Source of the DNA: JBDTOX01 sp039933015
GTDB lineage: Bacteria > Pseudomonadota > Gammaproteobacteria > Burkholderiales > Methylophilaceae
Length of the DNA stretch: 12,162 bases
Direction of reading: 5' to 3'
Assembly: GCA_039933015.1 (NCBI GenBank)
Contig: JBDTOX010000046.1
Location: 1-12,162 of the forward strand
The notes beneath the pieces are model-generated. The model saw only the letters and a list, made by a program, of their open reading frames with translations. It did not search any database and was not told the origin of the DNA. Position 1 is the first letter of the stretch; every line of letters starts with the position of its first letter. This document shows, piece by piece, positions 5,866-12,162 of the stretch. The position numbers and the translations under genes are program-made.

Positions 5866-7560
5866 TTACGGTTTGAATTTTTTGGTGGTGTTAATCAGCA
5901 CTTCGTTTTCCGGATGCGCGCGTAATGCTTCATCCCAGGTTTGCAGCGCTTCCTCATGTTTACCTTGCTGCCAGAGTACCTCACCTAAATGTGCGGCAAT
6001 TTCCGGGTCGGTTTGCGCGGTATAGGCTCGGCGCAAGTAGTCAGCTGCCTTGTCCAGCTTGCCTAAACGATATTCTACCCAGCCCATGCTATCAAGAATG
6101 AAATAATCATTGGGGCTCAGAGTCAGCGCTTTTTCGATCAGCTTGCGTGCTTCTTCCAACTTTATATTCCGATCCGCCAGCGTGTAACCGAGAGCGTTGT
6201 AGGCCTGGGCAAAATCAGGTTTGAGCTGAATCAGTTTGCGCAGTTCTCTTTCCATTACATCCAGACGCTGTACTCGTTCTGCTGTCATGGCGTAGTCATA
6301 AACAATTTCTGGCGTATTCGGCAGATGGGTAACCGCGTTGTCTAATAGATCATAAGCGTCCTGATAACGCTTGGCCTGGCTCAGTAAATTAGCCTGGGTC
6401 TGAATCACTAATACGCGTTGTTCATTATCTAACTCATCTAAAGCATTGAGCATTTGAACAGCAGCATCCACATTTTGGCTGCGCGCTATCACAGCGGCGC
6501 TATTGAGCTGGGCATCGAGATAGCGCGCGCCGGGCTGCACCTTGTCGTACCAGGTGAGCGCCTGATTGTCCTGTTTCCGCTTTTCGGCGATTTGCCCCAA
6601 ATACAGATACACCTGATCCGTGTCCTTGAAACCAGCCTCCAAGGCTTGCTGGAAGTATTTTTCAGCCTCAGCGTAGTTGGCTGTCTGCAGGGACAGCAGG
6701 CCCACAACTACCAGAACTTCAGGATTTCCTTTTGAAGCCTCAACCAGTTTGACGAATTCGACTTTAGCTTCATCGAAGCGCTTTTGATTGACCAGTAAGC
6801 GTGCCGTGGTCAGGCGTACTTCGCTGGCCGCTGGGTACTGGTCCAGAAAATTACGGTAGAAAACCAGTGCCGCGTCAGGTGATTGGCCGAACAGGACCTG
6901 GCCTTGCAATATGGCGCCGATTTCCCAGCCCGGGCGCAGCTTGTCGGCGGTATTTAATTCGCTGAGGGCCAAATCATTCTTGCCCGCTGACCATGCAGCG
7001 TGGGCAATGGTGAAGTGGGCTTCCGGCAGGTCTGGATAAGGTTTGGTTAATTCCTGTACCAGGCTGAGCACCGCATTTTTATCAGGTTGGCGCGCAAACA
7101 GGCTGTTCAGGTAGAGAAAGCCATTAGCACGCGTCTCCTGTTTGGCCAGTAATTTTTGCAGATACGGCTTCGCCTCTGTCAGATTGCCCGTGCTGAGCAG
7201 CATTTGCGTGCTCACTTGCTGCGCCTCAACCGAATTGGGGTCCAGTTCTGCCCATAGATTGGCGGCTTGAATCGCAGTTTTGGGCTTGTTGCCATAAGCA
7301 GCGGCTTTCGCTGCGCGTTCAGCCAGGCGTGGGTCTCTACTGGATTTTGCCAGGTCTAAAAACAGATTGCTGGCCAGGCCAAGATCGCCGCGTTGTCCAG
7401 CTACTTCACCTATCAGGTATTTATAGACAAACTCAGCGGTAAGCTCGGTTTGCAGCGCCTTGGGTTTGGCAGAAGCATTCTCTGCAAAGGCTGTTGGGCT
7501 GACGGAAAATGACAGCATTGCACATGCAACAGCGAGCTTGAATGTCTGACGTATGGGCAT
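5866..7560 (-). CDS. Exported TPR-repeat protein upstream of lolB
   Basis: The product (564 aa) has a typical Sec signal peptide: MPIR, a hydrophobic stretch at about 7-20, and a likely cut after AFA (26/27). The mature part is almost wholly tetratricopeptide repeats, giving an elongated helical solenoid suited to protein-protein contacts in the periplasm. Clear repeats include NYAEAEKYFQQALEAGF, FAQAYNALGYTLADRNIKLEEA, YFILDSMGWVEYRLGKLDKAADYLRRAY and GEVLWQQGKHEEALQTWDEAL. Proteins of this type sit next to lolB and mutM in many betaproteobacteria; their exact role is unknown to me, although the linkage to lolB suggests envelope biogenesis. I chose ATG 7560 because the signal peptide begins there. 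The frame stays open to 7713, but that extension is polar, unlike a protein N-terminus, and would cover the promoter candidate at 7669-7697. The ribosome binding site is weak (GAGAA about 10 nt upstream). Confidence 0.9.
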   Translation of the reverse strand: MPIRQTFKLAVACAMLSFSVSPTAFAENASAKPKALQTELTAEFVYKYLIGEVAGQRGDLGLASNLFLDLAKSSRDPRLAERAAKAAAYGNKPKTAIQAANLWAELDPNSVEAQQVSTQMLLSTGNLTEAKPYLQKLLAKQETRANGFLYLNSLFARQPDKNAVLSLVQELTKPYPDLPEAHFTIAHAAWSAGKNDLALSELNTADKLRPGWEIGAILQGQVLFGQSPDAALVFYRNFLDQYPAASEVRLTTARLLVNQKRFDEAKVEFVKLVEASKGNPEVLVVVGLLSLQTANYAEAEKYFQQALEAGFKDTDQVYLYLGQIAEKRKQDNQALTWYDKVQPGARYLDAQLNSAAVIARSQNVDAAVQMLNALDELDNEQRVLVIQTQANLLSQAKRYQDAYDLLDNAVTHLPNTPEIVYDYAMTAERVQRLDVMERELRKLIQLKPDFAQAYNALGYTLADRNIKLEEARKLIEKALTLSPNDYFILDSMGWVEYRLGKLDKAADYLRRAYTAQTDPEIAAHLGEVLWQQGKHEEALQTWDEALRAHPENEVLINTTKKFKP

Positions 7561-7668
7561 AATCAAATTGTTCTCATTGCAATATATAGTTAAGATCAGA
7601 TTGAAGCTATCTGGCTCTGTTGGGTTAGTCCGTGACAGTGAATGCAAGTTCATCCATAATGAAGTTTG

Positions 7669-7697
7669 ACTATAGCTTTTTGAAGAGAACTTTCCAA
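7669..7697 (-). promoter_or_regulatory. Promoter candidate for the TPR-lolB-ispE unit
   Basis: On the minus strand TTGGAA (7692-7697, 4 of 6 to consensus) and TATAGT (7669-7674, 5 of 6) are spaced by 17 nt. Initiation near 7662 would give a leader of about 100 nt before ATG 7560. The -35 lies inside one copy of a 9-bp direct repeat. Confidence 0.45.
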
Positions 7698-7722
7698 TAG
7701 CTACGGTTTCCAATACGTGGAA
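7691..7722. repeat. TTTCC direct and inverted repeats upstream of the TPR gene
   Basis: TTTCCAATA occurs at 7691-7699 and again at 7707-7715, a period of 16 nt. The second copy is followed by ACGT and then GGAAA (7719-7723 region), making an inverted repeat TTTCC-N7-GGAAA. The first copy overlaps the -35 box of the minus-strand promoter candidate, so this could be an operator for an unidentified regulator. Confidence 0.4.
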
Positions 7723-7726
7723 AACA

Positions 7727-7774
7727 TTAAGCGCTTGACAGTTGTCAGGCGTTTTTTAATTGAGCAGCGCTTAA
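7727..7774 (+). promoter_or_regulatory. Nested inverted repeats in the ABC operon leader (possible attenuator)
   Basis: TTAAGCGC (7727-7734) and GCGCTTAA (7767-7774) are perfectly complementary. Between them lies a second inverted repeat, TGACA-GT-TGTCA (7736-7747). The left outer arm shares its CGC with the stem of the terminator-like hairpin at 7732-7757, so the outer pairing and the terminator stem are mutually exclusive. This geometry could act as an attenuator or as a protein-binding site; either reading is inference. Confidence 0.4.
7732..7757 (+). terminator. Terminator-like hairpin 40 nt before the ABC operon
   Basis: CGCTTGACA (7732-7740) pairs with TGTCAGGCG (7743-7751), with one T-G pair, and is followed at once by six T residues (7752-7757). 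The loop is very tight (GT, or AGTT if the closing pair opens). It has terminator form only on the plus strand, yet no plus-strand gene lies upstream, so it would act within the leader of the ABC operon or end a short unidentified RNA. Confidence 0.45.
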
Positions 7775-7796
7775 ACCGGATATTCGAAATAACCAT

Positions 7797-8729
7797 ATGA
7801 ATACTGTAACCGTTGAAGCGAGTGGTCTGACCCGCATCTACGGCGGCCGCGAGGCTGTCAGTGATGTGAGTTTTACGCTTAGCAAGGGCGAGGTGCTAGG
7901 CTTTCTGGGGCCGAATGGCGCCGGCAAATCCACCACCATGAAGATGCTGACCGGAAACCTGGCTCCCAGCTCCGGCAGCGTGAAAATCTGCGGTATTGAT
8001 ATGGTGGAAAACCCCAAAGAAGCCAAAGCGCTGATTGGGTATCTGCCGGAATCACCGCCACTTTATCGTGAATTAACCGTAGATGAATTTTTGACTGTGG
8101 CTGCGCGCTTGCACCGTGTAAGCCGTAGCCACGTGAAAAAGGCCGTGCAAATCGTCAAAGAGCGCTGTGGCTTGACTGAAATGGGCAAGCGGCTGATAGA
8201 GAATCTCTCCAAAGGCTACCAGCAGCGCGTGGGCATTGCACAAGCAATCATTCACAACCCTATGGTAGTTATTCTCGATGAGCCCACTGTTGGTCTCGAC
8301 CCCATCCAGATTCGCGACATCCGTGCCCTGATTAAAGAACTGGGGGGCGAGCATAGCGTGATTCTTTCTACCCATATCCTGCCGGAAGTAGAAATGATCT
8401 GTGACCATGTGCAGATCATTCACAAAGGCCAGTTGGTATTTAATGGATCGATTGATGTGCTCAGGCAGCAACGTCACGGTAACAAGCTGCTGGTCGGATT
8501 GCATAATCCTCCAGCCAGTGAAGAACTGCTCAAGGTGCCGGGCGTGGTCAGTATTGATACATTACCTAATGGCTTATTGCGTGTGCGCCATGCTGAAGGT
8601 CAGGCTCCTGCAGAAGCCTTGGTGCAGGCAGCGGTTAATAATGGCTGGGGCTTACATCAAATCAATCCCGATCAAACCACGCTGGAAGAGGTGTTTGTTC
8701 AGCTGACATTCCAAGAACTGGCTGCTTAA
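7797..8729 (+). CDS. ABC transporter ATP-binding protein, GldA-like
   Basis: A 310-aa ABC ATPase of the ABC-2/GldA type that would power the permease encoded next. The Walker A GPNGAGKST is at 38-46, the signature LSKGYQQR at 137-144, Walker B VVILDEP at 157-163 with catalytic Glu162, the D-loop GLDP at 167-169, and the switch His at 193 (STHIL). The Q-loop region reads GYLPESPPLY, the form common in the GldA group. The C-terminal 90 residues (from about 220) are the accessory region usual in ABC-2 ATPases. First gene of a plus-strand operon; ATG at 7797 is the only start that fits the domain, but there is no good ribosome binding site. It is divergent from the TPR gene across 236 nt. GldA of Bacteroidetes works with GldF and GldG in gliding; the substrate here is unknown. 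Confidence 0.9.
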   Translation: MNTVTVEASGLTRIYGGREAVSDVSFTLSKGEVLGFLGPNGAGKSTTMKMLTGNLAPSSGSVKICGIDMVENPKEAKALIGYLPESPPLYRELTVDEFLTVAARLHRVSRSHVKKAVQIVKERCGLTEMGKRLIENLSKGYQQRVGIAQAIIHNPMVVILDEPTVGLDPIQIRDIRALIKELGGEHSVILSTHILPEVEMICDHVQIIHKGQLVFNGSIDVLRQQRHGNKLLVGLHNPPASEELLKVPGVVSIDTLPNGLLRVRHAEGQAPAEALVQAAVNNGWGLHQINPDQTTLEEVFVQLTFQELAA

Positions 8730-8774
8730 GCATGTGCTTATAGTCGTGTCTGTATTCGTGAAGGTAATTCATCC

Positions 8775-9521
8775 ATGATTTTCACTATCGCCAGAAAAGA
8801 ATTAAAAAGCCTGTTTGCTTCGCCTATGGGTTGGGTGATCTTGGCTTTACTGCAATTTGTGTTCGGTACATTTTTCCTGATTGGTATAGACCAATACTTC
8901 CAGACCATGTCAGGCATGATACGACCCGAGCAGCGCATGGGCGTAACGGAGTTCGTCGGACATAACGTCTTCAGCATTGCCTCATTCGTCATGCTGTTTG
9001 CCGTGCCGCTGCTTTCCATGCGCCTGATCAGTGAAGAGCGGCGTCAGCAAACGCTTACATTTTTATTTAGTGCGCCGTTATCGCTGACCGAGATTGTGCT
9101 GGGCAAATTTGTGGGATTGGTGTCTTTCCTGACCATAGTCATATTTTTAATGGCGGCCATGATGTCTTCGCTAAATCTGTGGTCAGATCTGGATTTTGGT
9201 TACATTTTTGCCAACGTACTCGGCTTGTGGTTCCTTGTGGCCAGCTTTTCTGCTTTGGGAATTTACGTATCCAGCCTGACGCATCAGCCTGTAGTGGCGG
9301 GCATTATTACCTTTGTGGCCTTGTTTGCCTTGCTGATCCTGGATCATTTCTTTGCTGGTGATCCTAGCAGCACGATGGCTTACCTGTCACTGATGCGCCA
9401 CTTCGAGCCTTTTTCCCGCGGCTTGCTGGATTCCAGTGATTTCGTCTACTTCCTGCTGTTCATTATTACTTTCTTGACCTTGACGGTGCGTCGCCTTGAT
9501 GCAGATCGTCTGCGTGGCTAA
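8775..9521 (+). CDS. ABC-2 family permease, GldF-like
   Basis: An integral inner-membrane protein of 248 aa with about six hydrophobic segments (roughly residues 19-40, 65-85, 109-131, 142-165, 171-191 and 221-239). The N-terminus MIFTIARKELKSLFASPMGW, with a short amphipathic stretch and a small-residue SPMGW turn, is characteristic of GldF/NosY-like ABC-2 permeases. So is the cytoplasmic loop LISEERRQQTLTFLFSAPLS followed by EIVLGKFVG, which is where the ATPase would dock. It follows the ATPase after 45 nt with no terminator and has a usable ribosome binding site (GAAGGT about 9 nt before ATG 8775). Together with the ATPase and the GldG-like protein it forms one transporter; the substrate is not known. 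Confidence 0.9.
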   Translation: MIFTIARKELKSLFASPMGWVILALLQFVFGTFFLIGIDQYFQTMSGMIRPEQRMGVTEFVGHNVFSIASFVMLFAVPLLSMRLISEERRQQTLTFLFSAPLSLTEIVLGKFVGLVSFLTIVIFLMAAMMSSLNLWSDLDFGYIFANVLGLWFLVASFSALGIYVSSLTHQPVVAGIITFVALFALLILDHFFAGDPSSTMAYLSLMRHFEPFSRGLLDSSDFVYFLLFIITFLTLTVRRLDADRLRG

Positions 9522-9537
9522 TCAGGCATTACACAAT

Positions 9538-10902
9538 ATGAAAATCAACCGTAAACTGCGCTTTCAGCTATTCATGCAAAACAGCTTGTTCGTGCTGCTG
9601 TTTGTAGCGCTGATATTTATGCTGGGCTTCCTTTCTCACGATTACCACATCGCGCGCGACATCACGCAAAGCAGCCGCAATACCCTGACCGAGGGCAGTA
9701 TCAATATCCTCAAGCAGATGAAGGCACCGGTTAATATCACGGTATACGTCTCGCAGGACGATCAATATCGCAAGACCATCAACGATTTCGTATCGCGCTA
9801 TCAGCGTACCAAACCCGATATCAAGGTTAAATTCATCAACCCGGCCGAACAGCCAAAAGTGGCGCAGGATGAAGGCATCAAAGCAGAAGGCGAACTGGTG
9901 GTGGAATACCAGAAGCGCAGCGAACATCTGGCACCGCCGTATGTTGAACAAGACATGACCAACCTGCTCGTGCGCCTGTCACGGACTAACCAGCATGCAG
10001 TGATGTATCTCGATGGGCATGGCGAACGTAATCTGATGGGTGTGAAAAATAATGATCTGGGCGAATTCGGCAAGCAATTGGAGAAAAAAGGCTTCAAGTT
10101 TGCCAACCCGGACCTGACGATTGCACAAGGGGTCCCGAGTAATGGCGCTATGCTGGTGATTGCCGGCCCGCAAGTGGACGTGAGCGAAGTCGAAGTCAAA
10201 AAGATTAAAGCGTATCTGGAATCAGGCGGTAATCTGCTGTGGCTGCTGGATGATGAAAAGATGCATGGCATGCAACCCATCGCTGAATACCTTGGCCTAG
10301 AAGTAACGCCCGGCATGGTGGTGGATTTGTCTTCGGCTCAATATGGCGCGGATACAAAAATCGCTTTTGCCAGCGCTTATGGCGAGCACGCGATTACCAA
10401 AAACTTCATGCTGCGCACCTTGTTCCCGGAAGCCCGCAAAATCGATGCCCATGGCACTGATGCCAATGGCTGGCAGGTAAGCCACCTGATCGAGGTTGCG
10501 CCGAATGGCTGGCTGGATACCGGCACGATGGACGGCAAAATAAGCTTTGACGACAAGAAGGACATCCGTGGCCCTATCAACATCGCCGTCGCGCTCGAAC
10601 GTAAATATGGGCAAAAGGGCCAGCGCGTAGTGGTGGTGGGCAATGGCAACTTCCTTTCCAACACCTTTATTGCCAATGGCGGCAACCTGGATCTGGGCAT
10701 AAATATCATTAACTGGCTGGCTGGCGATGACAGCCTGATTACGATTCAGCCGAAACCACTTAAAGACGTGAATGTGATCATTCCATCCGACACGGGTGGC
10801 AAGATCCTGGCAGCCTTCATTTTCTTTGGCTTCCGTCTGATTTTGCCGATTGTCCTGCTGATTACAGGTATCGTTATCTGGTGGAAGCGTCGCAAAGCAT
10901 GA
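9538..10902 (+). CDS. GldG-like ABC transporter auxiliary protein
   Basis: A 454-aa protein with one membrane segment near each end (about 15-33 and 425-449) and a large domain between them that should be periplasmic. Past the first membrane helix the text ARDITQSSRNTLTEGSINIL, then LKQMKAPVNITVYVS, is typical of the GldG/ABC_transp_aux family. MYLDGHGERN at 156-165 is a conserved family signature, followed by GAMLVIAGPQ and YLESGGNLLWLLD, a Rossmann-like fold resembling DUF4350. The C-terminus ends in a basic WWKRRKA tail. I chose ATG 9538, 16 nt after the permease stop and with AGG upstream; an in-frame TTG at 9496 lies inside the permease gene and would add a non-homologous stretch. The stop overlaps the next gene by ATGA. 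Confidence 0.88.
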   Translation: MKINRKLRFQLFMQNSLFVLLFVALIFMLGFLSHDYHIARDITQSSRNTLTEGSINILKQMKAPVNITVYVSQDDQYRKTINDFVSRYQRTKPDIKVKFINPAEQPKVAQDEGIKAEGELVVEYQKRSEHLAPPYVEQDMTNLLVRLSRTNQHAVMYLDGHGERNLMGVKNNDLGEFGKQLEKKGFKFANPDLTIAQGVPSNGAMLVIAGPQVDVSEVEVKKIKAYLESGGNLLWLLDDEKMHGMQPIAEYLGLEVTPGMVVDLSSAQYGADTKIAFASAYGEHAITKNFMLRTLFPEARKIDAHGTDANGWQVSHLIEVAPNGWLDTGTMDGKISFDDKKDIRGPINIAVALERKYGQKGQRVVVVGNGNFLSNTFIANGGNLDLGINIINWLAGDDSLITIQPKPLKDVNVIIPSDTGGKILAAFIFFGFRLILPIVLLITGIVIWWKRRKA

Positions 10903-11777
10903 GAGCACGCTGGCTGGTAAATCTGGTATTACTGTTACTGGTTGCAGGTATCGCCACGTTTCTTTACCTGCGCCCAGCCCCGGAAAATAAAGCTCAGAAA
11001 AGCTATGAGCTCTCCACACTGAAATTAAGTGACTTTTCCAAACTGAGTGTGGAATTTCCGGCAAAAGCGCCTGAGGTGTTTGAAAAAATTGATGGCTATT
11101 GGCACATCGTTCAGCCCTATCAGGCTAGAGCAAATCAGATGTCGATACATCGCATCCTGTCTATTGTGGCCGCCACCACGACAGAAAAATTCCCGGCAAC
11201 GGATCTTGCGCGTTTTGGGCTGGACCACCCGCTTCTTAAGCTCAAGATGGATAATGAAGAGTTTCTGTTTGGCACCTTCAACCCAGTGAGTGGCGAACAA
11301 TATGTAGCTTATAAAGATGCGGTTTATCTGCTATCTACTATTTATTCCGAGTCCGCCTCGATACAGGTTGTGGAATTGATTGATAAGACCCCGCTTAAGC
11401 CTACCGAGAAAATTGCCGGGTTTGATTTTAGCCGCCTGGAACAGTGGGAAGATGTCCGGCTAAATGTGGACCTGGATGCTGGCAAGTGGAAGGTATCTGC
11501 TGCCAATGCCAAGCCACATCAGAATGACATGAACGAATGGCTTGATACTACCTGGAGACACACTAATGCTACGTCGGTGGAGCCTTACACGCCAGACCGC
11601 AAGAGCACTTACCCTTCGTTTGAGGTCAAGTTGCAGGATGGCAGCAAGGTGCATTTTGACAAGCTCCAGGAATCGCCGGAACTGCTGCTGGGTCGCCCTG
11701 ATGAAGGCATGATCTACCACTTCCCGCAGGATGTCGGTTTTACCATGCTTAATCCGCCAGTCAATCTGCCTAAATAA
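10899..11777 (+). CDS. DUF4340 domain-containing protein
   Basis: A 292-aa protein anchored by one N-terminal membrane helix (residues 5-24, WLVNLVLLLLVAGIATFLYL), the rest probably periplasmic. The body matches DUF4340 as found beside GldG-type genes. It has a short beta-rich repeat with the pattern F-E-K-I-D-G-Y-W-H-I followed by a helical stretch, then FGLDHPLLKLKM, FLFGTFNPVSGEQYVAYKD and VYLLSTIYSE. A second copy of the pattern may follow (LNVDLDAGKWKVS, then FEVKLQDGSKVHFDK, LLGRPDEGMIYHF). ATG 10899 overlaps the previous stop by 4 nt (ATGA), indicating translational coupling; an in-frame GTG at 10881 would add six residues inside the upstream gene. Function is unknown; the constant pairing with GldG proteins suggests an accessory subunit of the same transporter. 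Confidence 0.85.
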   Translation: MRARWLVNLVLLLLVAGIATFLYLRPAPENKAQKSYELSTLKLSDFSKLSVEFPAKAPEVFEKIDGYWHIVQPYQARANQMSIHRILSIVAATTTEKFPATDLARFGLDHPLLKLKMDNEEFLFGTFNPVSGEQYVAYKDAVYLLSTIYSESASIQVVELIDKTPLKPTEKIAGFDFSRLEQWEDVRLNVDLDAGKWKVSAANAKPHQNDMNEWLDTTWRHTNATSVEPYTPDRKSTYPSFEVKLQDGSKVHFDKLQESPELLLGRPDEGMIYHFPQDVGFTMLNPPVNLPK

Positions 11778-11800
11778 AGTCCTGCCTAAATTGAGCTGGT

Positions 11801-12162
11801 ATGCCTGAACTACCAGAAGTCGAAACGACGCGGCGAGGATTGCTGCCGCTGGTCGGCCAAACCATCCACAAGGTCGTCGTGCGCAACGCCTCATTGCGTT
11901 GGCCTATTCCTGGCCACCTTGGCCAGACCCTGCCCAATCAGCAGTTACTGGAATTAACGCGTCGAGCCAAATACATACTGGCTCGTTTTGAGACCGGCAC
12001 CCTGATATTGCATCTGGGCATGTCGGGGCGTATCTGCCTGCTGGAAAAAGACGAGCCAGCAGAGAAGCACGACCATTTCGACATTCATTTCACTGACGGG
12101 CATGTACTGCGGTTACGCGACCCAAGGCGCTTCGGCGCGGTGCTGTGGCTGGAAGGCGACCC
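11801..12162 (+). CDS. mutM: Formamidopyrimidine-DNA glycosylase, N-terminal part (runs off the window)
   Basis: MutM (Fpg) removes oxidised purines such as 8-oxoguanine from DNA and cleaves the abasic strand. The first 120 codons are present. The start MPELPEVETTRRG supplies the catalytic Pro2 (after Met removal) and Glu3. Lys57 in TRRAKYIL is the conserved 8-oxoguanine/DNA contact, HLGMSGR (71-77) holds the intercalating Met74, and DPRRFGAVLWL (107-117) holds Arg109. The helix-two-turn-helix and the zinc finger that complete the protein lie beyond the window. Start ATG 11801 is fixed by the catalytic Pro2; GAG lies 5 nt upstream. It follows the DUF4340 gene by 23 nt with no terminator, so it may be cotranscribed with the ABC operon. 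Confidence 0.97.
   Translation, partial: MPELPEVETTRRGLLPLVGQTIHKVVVRNASLRWPIPGHLGQTLPNQQLLELTRRAKYILARFETGTLILHLGMSGRICLLEKDEPAEKHDHFDIHFTDGHVLRLRDPRRFGAVLWLEGD

Noticed and set aside
5866..7560. Internal sequence repeats in the TPR gene
   Set aside because: They are degenerate tetratricopeptide units at protein level, without DNA-level tandem repetition.
7735..7740. Perfect TTGACA on the plus strand upstream of the ABC operon
   Set aside because: The bases 16-18 nt downstream (around TAATTG) do not resemble a -10 box, and the hexamer is part of the hairpin stem.
10297..11064. Open frame of 255 codons on the minus strand opposite the GldG-like and DUF4340 genes
   Set aside because: It spans two well-supported plus-strand genes, has no conserved motif and no ribosome binding site.
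1..12162. CRISPR arrays, insertion sequences, phage genes, toxin-antitoxin or defence systems
   Set aside because: No repeat-spacer pattern, transposase, integrase or defence-type protein is visible on either strand.

Overview
The window looks like chromosomal DNA of a betaproteobacterium, possibly of the Nitrosomonadales/Methylophilaceae type. The clue is gene order. On the minus strand it runs TPR protein - lolB - ispE - tRNA-Gln - prs - rplY - pth - ychF, with mutM divergent on the plus strand, an arrangement I know from betaproteobacteria. Protein sequences (Prs of 316 aa, L25 of the long CTC form, YchF) fit that group. Base composition is moderate throughout and I see no insertion sequence, CRISPR array, phage gene or integration site.

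Layout. Positions 1-165 (minus) hold the N-terminus of an unrecognised helical protein. 166-422 is non-coding and carries the terminator of a tRNA-Met (CAT) gene at 423-499, whose good sigma-70 promoter lies at 531-559. 662-5861 (minus) is the housekeeping run: ychF, a frame-broken pth, rplY, prs, tRNA-Gln (TTG), ispE and lolB. 5866-7560 (minus) encodes an exported TPR protein that probably heads the lolB-ispE transcription unit. 7561-7796 is a divergent control region with a minus-strand promoter candidate, TTTCC direct and inverted repeats, and a terminator-like hairpin nested in an 8-bp inverted repeat just before the plus-strand operon. 7797-11777 (plus) is a compact four-gene operon: ABC ATPase, ABC-2 permease, GldG-type auxiliary protein and DUF4340 protein. 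mutM starts at 11801 and runs off the window end.

How the parts relate. The minus-strand genes serve outer-membrane lipoprotein insertion (LolB), isoprenoid precursor synthesis (IspE), PRPP supply (Prs) and translation (L25, Pth, YchF, two tRNAs). The plus-strand operon resembles the GldA/GldF/GldG transporter module of gliding Bacteroidetes, combined here with a DUF4340 protein. Its substrate in proteobacteria is not known to me, and it is the least understood functional unit in the window.

Most notable points: (1) pth, normally essential, is split into two reading frames with about 28 nt apparently missing; (2) the GldAFG-like/DUF4340 operon carries a possible attenuator in its leader; (3) an intrinsic terminator sits between tRNA-Gln and prs, leaving almost no room for a separate prs promoter.
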